Of a DNA stretch of 64,000 nt, positions 24,901 through 36,100 are shown one piece after another. Positions within the stretch are counted from its first letter, which is position 1; each line of letters opens with the position of its first letter. The stretch lies in the NCBI RefSeq assembly GCF_008831285.2, contig NC_045146.1:16631289-16695288 (forward strand). The letters are read 5' to 3'. The notes under the pieces were generated by a model. That model saw only the letters and a list, made by a program, of their open reading frames with translations. It did no database searches and was not told where the DNA came from. A program made the position numbers and the translations under genes. Source of the DNA: Nymphaea colorata (lineage: Eukaryota; Streptophyta; Magnoliopsida; Nymphaeales; Nymphaeaceae).

Positions 24901-26180
24901 TTGGCTATTTTTCATGATGTTTTACTCATTTTTTAGTGTTCTTTTATTTAAAAAAAAAAACAATTTTACGATACGTTACGGTACGTTTATGATATGTTAC
25001 GAATTTACGATACAGCATATAGGTTGGCCCGACCAATACACGATATGATGCGCCAACGACAACATTGCTTCCTTCAGTTGGATGGAAACAGATTAATTAA
25101 GGAGAGAGAACGGACTTGTTCAAGCGCTTCTAAAGATTTGGAACTCATATTAATGAAATGTCAAACGGATACAAGCTACAAACAAAATGACTCAAACAAC
25201 TAAAACACAAACTAATCCACAATGTTCATTTGCCTTGGATTTGGGCTTTGATTGTATTAAACCAAAAACTGGCTTTTGGTTATATGCTGAAATTATAGTC
25301 ACTATTTTGCCAACGTTTGAAAATGATATTATTGACCTTTTCAGCTGGTCAGCATTTTAAGAGACTAAGGCCAAAAGTTCAAGTCCAGCAACTAGGTCTT
25401 TCATGTCTGGATATGTTTTTACCCCCACATTGTCTAGCCCTTCCTCTGGATGTTTAAAGGGCTTTGCTGGATATCAATGAGTTACAACCATTGAAGCAGA
25501 AATATTATAGCACCTTCATGATTCACTAAGTGATCCCTGTCATGTCTTATGGCCTATTCCTATGCTTTAAGCAATGAAGAAAAGGAACATGTCAGATCAG
25601 TAGAATTCTCAACCTGGCAGAAAATGATGCCTGGTAATATAGGATATCTATATTCCTAGTTTTTCGGTAATGTTTGCGTTGTGACTGACTTTTCCATCAT
25701 TTCTTTTCTGGGTTTATTTTGCATATTCTTATGCATATCATTGTGGGGCAATTATTTTCAGAAAATAAAATATGCATTATTGAAGAATAGCTGGACCTTT
25801 GTTCTTCATTTTCTTCCACGTTGATTTGTCTGGCTTTGATAGTCGTAGCAGAGCTAATTTTTGTTGTTGCTGTTCTTTTGGCAAGTTATCAGTCCTATCA
25901 CGTCATGTCACTACGTTGTAAACTTTACTCTTTAGGCTTTTGTTAAGTGATTTCTCTTAACTGGTGTCAAATCCTTTAGTTTAGGTCCTATATTTACTTA
26001 CAAGACTTCTTTTTGGAAGTTGTTACCATTATGCTTTTCACACCTCTCTCTCTCTCTCAAATACTTGCATGCACAGGTGAGCAGCAGGCAAAGAGGATGC
26101 CATGGCACAAAGTTTTCACATTCAACAACACCTCTAAGAGGGAATTTCGGTCACTCATGAATGGTGCAACAAATATGTAA
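21931..26180 (+). CDS. Candidate two-exon gene for a 79-residue protein of unknown function
   Basis: Proposed exons are 21931-22066 and 26077-26180. ATG 21931 sits in a strong context (AAGATGGCC). The first exon ends CAAA before GTAAGT, and the second follows a pyrimidine tract ending TGCACAG. The join gives 240 bases in frame: MAALAVNERRVSFSTFELW near the start, DPGEGKQSEQQAKRMPWHKV across the junction, and NNTSKREFRSLMNGATNM at the end, then TAA. The C-terminal half is basic. I recognise no family, signal peptide or membrane segment. The support is the matching phase, the good splice signals and the GC-rich first exon. The weakness is the 4-kb repeat-filled intron and the lack of a known homologue. 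Extra exons or a non-coding transcript are possible. Confidence 0.4.
23590..24345. repeat. GTATCATAC-rich dispersed repeat
   Basis: The left part has repeated GTATCATRCG-like motifs (23607-23760). The right end has the inverse (GATACGTTACGGTAC, then CACGATATGATACGCC at about 24307-24322). This suggests a non-autonomous element of roughly 730 bases with loose terminal inverted repeats. Its last 268 bases recur at 24811-25078. Confidence 0.45.
24078..24345 (+). repeat. Direct repeat, copy 1 (268 bases)
   Basis: Matches 24811-25078 along its whole length with only scattered differences, by eye above 90% identity. It includes the landmarks TTTATGAATGATGAATC, GATACGTTACGGTAC and GGCCCGACCAATACACGATA. 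Confidence 0.9.
24495..24801. mobile_element. MITE with 14-base perfect terminal inverted repeats
   Basis: GTCACAAAAAACGT at 24495-24508 is the exact inverse of 24788-24801. The interior of about 280 bases is AT-rich and itself partly palindromic (ATGAAAAAAACGCATATAATATGCATTTTTTTCAT region at about 24648-24682). It lies between the two 268-base direct repeats. A diverged relative may sit at about 45780-46080. No clear target duplication is seen. Confidence 0.6.
24811..25078 (+). repeat. Direct repeat, copy 2 (268 bases)
   Basis: Second copy of 24078-24345, offset by 733 bases. Differences are mostly single substitutions. Confidence 0.9.
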
Positions 26181-29100
26181 AATTGCATAGTTATCCATGT
26201 GCAATAAAACTATTAGATTTGGCATGGGCCTGCATTACTGCTAAAGTTTAGTGTCCAACCACCACCAGGCCTTTGTGACATGGACTAGAGTTTATGTCAT
26301 TTTATGCAACTTGGTGAGTTTTGTCATTACTGAAATTCGAAATGTAGCCTTCATGAAAGGGTAAGTGGACGTCTTACGGTCACCTTTGGTTTATGAAGGC
26401 GGGGTTTCTTGCTTACCTCTTTCTTTCATCTCTCTTATTACTGACTGTAGTCCAAGGTCCTCAAAAATTACAGTATCATGTATTGAGTCTGGTCAAAGTT
26501 AACAAGCCAATTCCATTTTCCGTTTCTTATTAAAGCACCATAAAAGATTACATTTCTTTGTCTTTTCTTGTTTGTAGTGTTAGAAGTGTTTATTGCTTCT
26601 CTTTTTGGGTGAAATCTATGGTTCTCTGAATTGCAATGTAACTGGCTTGTCCTTAATTATTGTTGCAGGTCCCTGATCTAAATGGGCGAAATTTACTGCG
26701 GGTGACATGCCAAATGAGCTCTTAGTCTCATTAGACGATGGTTCTCTTTTCATGTTGTAGCTGGAAGAAGAGGAGTAACTTGACCAGGTCCACCAGGACA
26801 TCATGCTGCATTCTTTTTTTTATTGGTTAGTTGATTTTTAGCTGAGTGAATGAAACTAACCACTACCCCTGGTTTGACGATTTGTCTGTCGTGTGTCATA
26901 ATAAATCATCCGTTGTACTTGCAACATCATCAACCCCTGGTGATTGCTTTTGGGCTGTAATCCAGTGTGATGAAGAAAACCTACTTTTTTGTTTTTAGCT
27001 GAACTATTATCAATTTTGTAGTCAGGCATGTGGGCATCACTAGAGTCTGGAAAATATGTCTATTTCTTTGGCGGTCTTGTCTTAGCTTGCTGACATTCTG
27101 TGCCAATAATAGTGCTGTAAGGATCAAGCCATCTTTGCTTGTTGGGAATTCGGTCTGGAAGGTAGGGCCAATTTCTTCCGTCAGAATGCAAGAATATGAC
27201 TGGATAGTATCTTTGGTGATCAAACATTCCAGTCAGCAGTCTCTTCAAGATTATTTTTTTATTTCATGCAAAGTGTAAGAACAAAGCGGTTAACTTGTTT
27301 GATGATGAAATGTTCATTGGCATAATATTCTATTCATGATATGCGAAATGTCAGAATACGCTACTTGAGCTCCTGATTGAAGACCCTGTGCTCTTGGAAT
27401 AAAGTGAAGATTTACTTTGTGGGTATAAGAATTATTTTCTCCTTATTTACCCCACTTGGCCATCTACAGATTCAGATGCATAGATTGGCAAAATTTTCGT
27501 TGTTTCTTTCTTCTTTAGCATGTCATTAGTATCTTGTTCTTGAACATGGAGGAGGAGTTTGTGGTTAATGCTATTAGTTGAGCATGAGCGTTGGACTTTC
27601 AACCTTCGAATGGAAGGAGGTCAAGAATTCAAAATCCGGAATGCATCTCTCTTGGCATAATCTGTAAAAAGTCCGCGTGACCCAGCTAGCCTATATGGGT
27701 TAAGAATGCACATCTAAAAGAATATGATAAAAAAAAATGGAAACGCGTGAGGTAGTGTTCCAATCATGCATTTTGTTTTCAATGAGGGATGTGAACATTG
27801 GGAATGCATCCATTGCCACATCTCCTTAGTCACACATTTTTTAAACAGTTAAGTGATTCAAGTTCAGATATGCATGGAGGAAAACCATCACTGTGTCCAG
27901 ACTAATTATCCTGTCATTCCGTTCTGGTATACGTCTAAATCATAAATTTGCTAAATTTGGACACTAAATCTTCAGCTGAATGAATATCCAATTATTAATT
28001 GGATTCAGTTGCCAAACCTAATTTATCTAAGCTTAGCTTAGTCTGGCAATTGAATAGTCCAACCCAATGACATCTGTATTTCACCACGATTCATGACACA
28101 TGCTCCTAAAAAATTCAATGGGTTCCTATTTTATTGTAAAAGAAGAATTTCCCTTGAACAATGTGAGAATCTTGGCAAGATACGCCTGTACCTTCTTTTA
28201 GCTTTTTCAATACCAACAAGAACTCCATCCATATGAGTCTAAGAAGTCAGATTTAAGGCCTTACAAGTCGAAAGAGACGAAGTTCAGTAAAGCCCGAGAA
28301 CATCTAGTGGCATAAACTGATTAAGAATCTGTCCAACCCTAGCTTGCACGTCTGTACAAATAATATTTGTCTTGTTACTGCCCACAACTTTTAACTGTGA
28401 CCCCAAAATTTAACTCAACAGCAAAAAACAAACTGAAACCTGTATGCGCTATGCACAGCATGGGCACTCACACACACACACACGCACAGCATCTTACTTC
28501 TCCTACGAACCTTAGTTTAAGAATTTCTTTACGCAGTGGTCCACTCTGACCCTTCTCAGACAAGGTATCCTTTTATACTCCTTTGAGCATACGAAAAGAA
28601 GATAGACAGGAGTGGTATTCAAAGATGATATGGTAGAATCGTTTACGTAATCAAGAATACAGGTAGTGGCCCGAGACATTCCAGTTGGAAAAAGGAAAAA
28701 GAAGGAATTTTAGAAGGGCCATCGGAAGCATGAGTTTGCTTTATATGCAGAAGCTTAGAACTCCCCTGCATATGTCTCTCTGTGTGACGCGTTCAAGCGC
28801 TCGCGCACATGCATACTTTGGCCTAGAAATTGGTCACATAGCATATAAAATGATGGTGCGGCATTTGGCAAATTATATCCCAAAGAATCCAGTTTGCTTT
28901 TGACAACTCAACCATAAGGAGCAGTTCCCGGATATTGGTTCTTGCTTTATCGAAGACATAATCCACCTTTTGCCAAGTTATCCTTCAATTCTTGTCGAAT
29001 CTTGTGACGCACTTGAGAAAGATTAAAAGTATATAAACCCAATCCTTGGCCAACTGGGTTGCAGAATTATTGCTGGTAGCATCGCTGCTGTAGCATATCC

Positions 29101-30278
29101 ATGGCACCGTCTGTCAAATGTGTGGCCATGGTTGAGACAAGTCTCCTCCACAAGTTTTTGTCATACCTATGGGAGGGGGGAGAGAGAGAGAGAAAACGAG
29201 TAATTCACATCAGTGAGCAATCAGAAATGAGAAGCAGGTGCTTTTGGGAGTTAGAAATGGGCCTGTTTATCTCCACATTCTGTGTAGTTCACAACAAAAA
29301 GACATCTGAGCATAGGTACAAGTGGTTCTGAATGGACTCCTCCAACTGCAGACATACTTCTGCCCACTACTACAGGGCAGCCGGAGCCCCCACATGGTGA
29401 CATCTCATAAGAATCCATACCAATAATGTGCCTAGTAATAAAGTGCACCTACTTTTCACATTTAGTCACCATTACTAATTGACTCCGCGGGGTCCAACTT
29501 ATATCGATTGGAAATGGCATCTCTGCTCCTACAGAAAAAAAGATTATGCTTAACCCCCTCCTATCCTGGACCAACCCGCTTTAACTAAAGCCATGTCCTG
29601 TCATCTACTGTTATGTATCTGTTTTGATCAAGTCGAACCATATGAATGCACTCAGCACCGCTGATGTGGTAGGAATTGAATCCCAAATCATATTTAGTGG
29701 CATAAAACAATGTTGGTTCTTGTCCTAGTGATTAAGAAACATCAAGTTTTTTCACTGGAAGAAATTCCTTCTGACTGCAGGATTGCGGTCCAGCAACTCA
29801 GATTACAACTACAGGGTCTGAATTAACTTAGGCAGCTTGCAACAGTGAAATTTCAGTAAGGATATGAAGAAACAGCCAAGGATACGAATTGATAAAATCT
29901 CGCTTGCAGTGGCCTGCTTCGCAGCATGTACAGTTCAAAGCAGATAAACATGAGCAACATGTCTGATGGCTTTTTTCTTTGACTTGACAGTTGACAGGAC
30001 CAACGGGCTGACCTTTGGCTTTGAGAACTTTGAGCTAGAGATTCAAAACTTGTAAAAACTTCTGCTGTTACTCATGGTGAAAGAGAATCAGAAACTCTCT
30101 CTAGATGTGCAACTGTGATGTAACAGTGGCATTGCTTCTACTATACCAAGCATCACCGTGGGTCCCAATGTGGGGGAAACCAGAGAACCCCAGAAAAGAA
30201 AAGTATAGTGAAGAACTTCACTTCTCTTCATTGGATGCTTGTTCTCCATTCCGTTCCACATATTCCTCCCTCTCCTCT
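26181..30278. other. Spacer before the zinc-finger gene
   Basis: The first kilobase may be 3' untranslated sequence or a downstream exon of the small plus-strand gene, since a good acceptor (TTGTTGCAG) ends at 26669. A SINE-like segment lies at about 27575-27720. The remainder shows no convincing coding region or RNA gene. Confidence 0.45.
27575..27720 (+). mobile_element. Degenerate SINE-like segment
   Basis: TGAGCATGAGCGTTGGACT resembles an A box. GGTCAAGAATTCAAAATCC, about 35 bases later, resembles a mutated B box (usual form GGTTCGAATCC). There are no clear ends. The segment is tRNA-like in order but badly decayed. Confidence 0.3.
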
Positions 30279-30280
30279 TT

Positions 30281-30289
30281 TATATAAGG
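30281..30289 (+). promoter_or_regulatory. TATA box of the C2H2 zinc-finger gene
   Basis: TATATAAGG stands about 100 bases before the ATG at 30383. A purine-rich GAGAGA leader (about 30329-30382) follows, so transcription probably begins near 30310. Confidence 0.7.
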
Positions 30290-30382
30290 CAGATTTGCAG
30301 AACCCTGCAAAAGCCTTCCAAATCCAACGAGAGAGAGACAGAGAAAGAGAGACAGAGGAGAGAGAAACAGAGAAAGAGAGAG

Positions 30383-30898
30383 ATGTCGTCAACAAGTAAA
30401 CCAACTGCAGTGGAGGATGACAGTGCGTCTTCATCATGGTTGAATTTGAGCCTAGGAGCCAGTGAAACAGATGGTGTGGATGCTTCATCAAAGGCACCTT
30501 CAAAAGTATTTTCCTGCAACTTTTGCATGAGGAAATTTTACAGTTCCCAGGCTTTAGGTGGCCATCAGAATGCTCATAAGAGAGAGAGGGGAGCGGCTAG
30601 GAGGACTCACAGGCATGGGTCTGGTGCAGCCATGGCCCTTCCTTTCCGCACTCCACATTTCCGGTCTCTAGGTGTTCATCCTCATGCACTTGTTCACAAG
30701 TCTGTGGGCAGAGACATCACCAGCGCGGCAAGGTTCGACGACAACTCGGCAAAAGCATGGTCTCCATTCATGATGGAAGAAGCCATGGATTTCTTGTGGC
30801 CTGGAAGCTTTCATGTGAACCTTGCTACTGTCAATTTGGTTCCTCACATGCCAATCGAACCAGAGATAGCAAAGCTTGACCTGTCCCTAAGCCTCTGA
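30383..30898 (+). CDS. Single C2H2 zinc finger EAR repressor (ZFP1/3/4/7 type)
   Basis: Intronless gene for 171 residues, a nuclear DNA-binding transcription factor of the plant Q-type family. The finger has Cys45, Cys48, His61 and His65 ([20 protein letters not shown]) with the diagnostic QALGGH. Two EAR-like repression motifs are visible: WLNLSLG at 19-25 and LDLSLSL at the very end (165-171), which recruit TOPLESS-type co-repressors in this family. FLWPGSF in the C-terminal half resembles the LWPGSF block of Arabidopsis ZFP4 and relatives, a group linked to ABA and light responses. The start is the ATG after the GA-rich leader. An upstream in-frame ATG at 30239 lies before the TATA box and is rejected. 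AATAAA at 31038-31043 is a possible poly(A) signal. Confidence 0.92.
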   Translation: MSSTSKPTAVEDDSASSSWLNLSLGASETDGVDASSKAPSKVFSCNFCMRKFYSSQALGGHQNAHKRERGAARRTHRHGSGAAMALPFRTPHFRSLGVHPHALVHKSVGRDITSAARFDDNSAKAWSPFMMEEAMDFLWPGSFHVNLATVNLVPHMPIEPEIAKLDLSLSL

Positions 30899-31385
30899 AA
30901 AGATGTAACACTTTTTTGTGCTTTCTCTGTAATTGATTTGTTATTTTCAAGGAAAAGCTTTATAGAAGAAATCAATTGGCATAAAATCTATGATTGGCAT
31001 TTCACGAAAGTCTATTATCTTTCACAATTCAAAGAAAAATAAACTGACTAACTAGGTAAAAGGTCTCCAGTCGATTAAGTTTTCGTTTCTGACGATCTCT
31101 CTCTCTCTTTCGTTTTGCTATCGGAGAAACGTTGAATCCAGTAGATCTTGGATCAACCTCCAAATATGAACTCCAAGGCTAGGATCCTCATGCCCAAGGC
31201 CAATACAGGGCGCTGATTTGTGCAGGAGAGAACGGCCTTAGGACTTAGGAGTCGAACTATTGAAGCTTCAGATCAATCAGATAGGAATGGACATGGGTGG
31301 TCGTTGCTTTTTATGGTCTTTTTTTTCCCTCAGAACTGAAATGGGGCAAAAGTACAGTCCTCAAGCTTCCATTCTTTGCAAAATT

Positions 31386-31440
31386 TTACGGACGCAGGAT
31401 TCGAACCCTTGATCCCTCATTGGTAGCCCCAGCACCTCGT
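31386..31440 (-). mobile_element. tRNA-derived SINE head
   Basis: Minus strand GGTGCTGGGGCTACCAATGA is followed by AAGGGTTCGAATCCTGCGTC. The GGGTTCGAATCC core is a near-consensus Pol III B box. The full cloverleaf of a tRNA is absent, so a SINE remnant is more likely than a tRNA gene. Confidence 0.5.
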
Positions 31441-32157
31441 TATTTCTTCAGTTATATAGCAAAAGTTCTTCCTTTTTCTTTTTGCCAAATTATGTACGTC
31501 AACATTTTACAATTGAACCAAGCTTATTTCAAAAAAGAGATGGTTTGTAAATTTTTCTCAATTAAATATTGTAAAAGTACCGAAAAAGCAAGACACTAAT
31601 CAATAATGGAGGCCATTATGTAAGCAATGTAGTGAAAGATCAGGAGAAGCAGACAGCCTTGAGTTGTATGGAACTGTTAAGCACAGTGATGACTTGCAGG
31701 CAATGAATGAGAGAGAAGGAAAGAGATTTTGTTCTTATTCTTCATGAAATTAATCATGCACGATCCAGGCCTCTTCAAGCATAGATGATCCATATGTGAT
31801 CCACCTACCAAATTCAATGCATTCAATATTTGCAAATATCCGCTCCTTGAAAGTTCCTTCCATTTATTTCTGAAAAAAACCGTCCATGAATTGTTATCTA
31901 CCGAATAATGGTAATACAAGGGATGCAGTCCGAGCTTGTGACATCTTTACTAGCAAGAGGATGAAGTCGCTAACCACAGTATATGGTGGTGAAAATCTTG
32001 CTATCTGAGGCTCTTGTTCATTGCAGAAAATTCCCCACGGCACAGAAGATTTAAGCGTCCAAAAACTGCTTTTTGAGGCATATGTCCTTGAGGCCAGAAG
32101 AAGCTGCTTCAGTTCCAGAAATGAGTTAAAGGTTTCTGCTGTCCAAACCAGGAACTC

Positions 32158-32231
32158 CGCTCTCTCTCTCTCTCTCTCTCTGCTGCTTGGCGTATGGCAA
32201 ACATGCACACATACACACACACACACACACA
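32158..32231. repeat. (CT)n and (AC)n microsatellites
   Basis: About ten CT units at 32160-32180 and about twelve CA units at 32205-32231, separated by about 24 bases. Confidence 0.85.
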
Positions 32232-33130
32232 AAGGGGAAAAGAAGGACTTTTATTGATAGGATCAAAGACCGGAAGACCCACCAAGTGCAATCATTGGAA
32301 AGCAAGAAAAATCATGCATGGCCCATTCTGTAGACATAAGCAGTAAAATAATAGAGCGCACAGACTATTGCGTAGCAAGGAAGCTGCATGTAGATCTTGA
32401 ATAGTCATTCACGCTAGGGATTTTCACATGAAAGAGATCGCACAGTAGCGTCTTGGCACGCGCCAAAGCTGTAATGAAATGATTTTCAAGCACATGCAAG
32501 AGCCTGTGGAAGACATGACACCATGACACCGATTTTCAGTTGGATGGGCCAAGCCTTTCAACTTTACACCATGAGACGTACTTATTTCCTTTTCCTCGTA
32601 TACAGAACATTCACCAAAGAAGAAAAGAACAAGTTTACATTATTGACATAGAGTAAACTAAGCTTACTGAGATTATGTAGGAAAACTCTTCCTAAGGCTG
32701 GCAGTACTTAGTACTGCTCAGTTACTGTTAAGGGTGGTTCCGTCGCTGATCTCCTTAGTAGGATGCTATGGTGTCTTTTCATGTCCTATAATTCAAATTA
32801 CTGTATTTTATGATTCTTAAAATTTGACTTTTAGATCAAGCCACAGATTCATCGACTCGCTCTGCTTTTTCTTTTCCTCGATCTACATTAGCATCTCCAC
32901 GGGACATACCCAAAAATTATGCTTTGGTTTAGTGTTGGGATTGTATCAAGCACGAAGAAATTTTCAAATCGAAGATTTGAACATCTCAATCAGATACATG
33001 CCTGTCGGATAACCTACATCAGAATTTCTTCACCAGATGTACTGCAATTTGGCATAGGCCAAGTTTTACAAACTTCCTATCTTTTACAGAAATGAACAGT
33101 AACTGCAGCATAACTCAATTGGAACATTGG

Positions 33131-36100
33131 TCATGAAGACAATGTCAACTTTTGAGTCTTCTGGACAACGACTGGAAGACGTTGGCTGATAAGATTTGGA
33201 TCACTATATGAAGCAGAATCAGATGGAAAACCCCTCTGTAAAACAGCAGATCAGTGGGTAAAGAATCTGAGTGACAGCATACCAACAGGAACTTCTAAAA
33301 AATTCATTAAGCGCAGAACCTCGGATGTACATCTTTTAGAAAATATTTACAAAACAAAATTCGTAACGCTGAGCAGCTGAAGTTACGAAGAAAAGGGCAA
33401 CTACAGATGAATGCGTATGAATAACCAGGCAACACAAGGCTTACTTGGCAGATAGACCTCAGAGTTGAGCCCCCAAGAAAGAATACGCCAATAGGGGCAT
33501 TCAGAAACTGACATACATCCAATGGGAGCTAAAAAAAGAAAGGCTCATCGATTACCCCCTCATTCAAATGCCTATGGACACCTTTTCAAACAGCCAGTCC
33601 GGCAAATAGCCTATTTATGCCATTGAAAACTGAGAAAAGTTTAGAATGGATGGAGGAAGCAGACTAATCTGTGACAAAAAAGGATACATTGGAAACAGAG
33701 AAAAAGGTTGACATAGATGAAGAATGCATGCTAATCTGTCACAAAAAAAGGACACAGAAAAAAAAAAAACAGTGGTTGTTGGCCTAACAAATTGCAAAAT
33801 ACTCTAGGAAACACACAAACCAGACCTTTCCGTATTGAGCTGAACATGGTGTCTTACATGAAACACATGAAAAGTGATAACTATGCTTATCTGAGCATCA
33901 TGCATTATGTACCTTTTATACCTTTATGGAAGAAGATGACCTTTCTACCGGAACTTTTTAATCGTGTGTGCAGGGGGTGTGGAGAAATGATGGTATACTC
34001 ACAGCAGATAAAGCCTTGAATGTGCACTCTCTCCAACAACATTCTCGTAGTACATAAGGTACCCTTTCATGATTATTTGTGAAAGCACAATACATTCTGG
34101 TGTCCCTTAATCGCACCAGCACACCATCCACTCTAAGCTGCAGGCAGGATAAATAACTCTATCAAGCAACATTACAAAATTTGGATTACAAACAAAACCA
34201 AAAAAAAAAAAAAAAAAACAGGCCTAGTGGTGTCACTGAATAAAACTAAATACTGATACAAAATTAACAACCAGAAACACGGATTCCTTTTCCTACTCCA
34301 CAAATGAAAGCATTAAATACTACTCAAATTAACAAAAAGCGCCTTTAGCTGAAATGAAAAGTTAAAAGCCCTCAAGGAATGTAGAAATAGGGCATTGGAA
34401 GAAACCAAGAAGAGGGTAAATAACAGCATACTTACCCAGAATCGCAAAAGAAGAAACCAGCAACTTGGCATTACTCTCTGTAAATCAGAGGAACAAAAAA
34501 TAGCTTAGAGTAATTGTTGCACCAAAAGCAACAGATCTGAGTCAGAAGAAACTCCTTCCAGCACTTACCACTTTTACGGTTAACAGTGACACACCATTAT
34601 CTGCCAGTTCATCTTCATACAGCAGCACCTGTTTGGATCAAGCAAAAACAGCCATGTCACGGACCCTACAGCAATTTTTCAGGACTGTCAACATGTCCTT
34701 CTGATTAAGCAGTACATAGCATATGACCAGAGCTATCAGTGAATTGGCCGTGAACATCAGGCCTAGTTCAAAGTAACATCAAAAACCTGAAAGATGGATC
34801 TGTAATTCAAGAACAGAAACATGCACGATTATAGTCCAACCCTTTCCTATGCAAGCCAAGAAAACACTCAAGGTTACTTATCAAATGAGAAATACAAAAG
34901 GAAACACATCGTAGGCTCCTAGCAGGACTGACATTGTCCAGTCTCATTGCACCTAAAAAGAAAATAGTTGTCATTCAGACAAATTTTGAAGCCACTGTCC
35001 CCCTCTTTGTTCAATTACACTGAAAAACAAAAAGGTAGAAATTTGAAAACTGCATTTTCCAAATAATATGACAAATCAGGGTCTGAATGTCAGCCACTCA
35101 ATTCCTTGCATTAGCAGCTGGAAGAGAGTAAAGCTAGACCATCTGCTCAGAACCACCCATTCCAGCTTCTTCTGTGGCAAAAAGTGGAGGAGAAGACATC
35201 GGTGCTCAAGTTTAACCCAATTTACAGCTAACATGTTTTGGAACTTAGCCGAGCAGGCTCCTCAACCATTGAAGAATTGCGCTGCACTTTCTTCCAGTTT
35301 CATTGCTGCTCTCTCTCTCTCTCCCTCCCCATCTTTCTCACTTACTGCAACCTTCCTCAGTTTCAATGGTTGGAGATTTCGTACATGCATGCAAATGTCA
35401 ACATGCACTATGTAACACAACATAAATAAGAATCTAACATATGAAATTTCAGTTATTTTTAATAAGGGTACATGCACACACAACACACATGATGATGTCA
35501 TTTTCCTAGATTTGATAAATCATAATCCCTCCTTCCTTCCAATGCACACACATTGAAAAAAAAAAAAAACTAAAATTCTCATAATAAATAACATTCTCAT
35601 TATAATTTTTCTAGATGACATACATAGTTATCCTTCTCTCCCTCTCACTTCCCCATTTAATGCTAGTAAAGTATGAGAATACCTCTACATCCAAGCGACA
35701 CGGGTGAATCTACAATGAGTGTAACATAATGGTTGTAAAGTATGTAAATAACTCTACATCCAAACACGACATGGGTGAACTGGAAACAAGTGGAACATAA
35801 TATCTAGAACGAGCGTAACATAGTCTCTAACATGGCGGTTACGTCATTAGTGATAGTAAAGTACAAGAACAGCTCTATATTAAAACATGATGATGAGTAA
35901 ATCCACAAGTGTGGGATACTGTTTAACAGGACAAATCATGTTGTAACAGATATGTCCATCGTCCCCGTAACAAAACATCATTAACATGCTCGAGTAGATA
36001 TATTCAGACAATGCAAGGACCCAGCCGTGCGTAGGAACAAAAGATACATGCACATGTGCACACATAAATGTCCTGAAATTTGAAATATCAAAATATATCT

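Larger units (their letters stand above)
30899..33130. other. Spacer between zinc-finger gene and TIP41 gene
   Basis: Holds the 3' ends of two convergent genes, a tRNA-like SINE remnant at 31386-31440 and a (CT)n/(AC)n microsatellite pair at 32158-32231. Short open frames here show no known domain. Confidence 0.55.

Noticed and set aside
30239-30382. N-terminal extension of the zinc-finger protein from the upstream ATG
   Set aside because: That ATG lies before the TATA box at 30281, and the extension encodes only the GA-repeat leader.
31386-31440. Possible tRNA gene on the minus strand
   Set aside because: The T-arm-like GGGTTCGAATCC is present, but no acceptor stem or anticodon arm can be folded. 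Listed as a SINE head instead.
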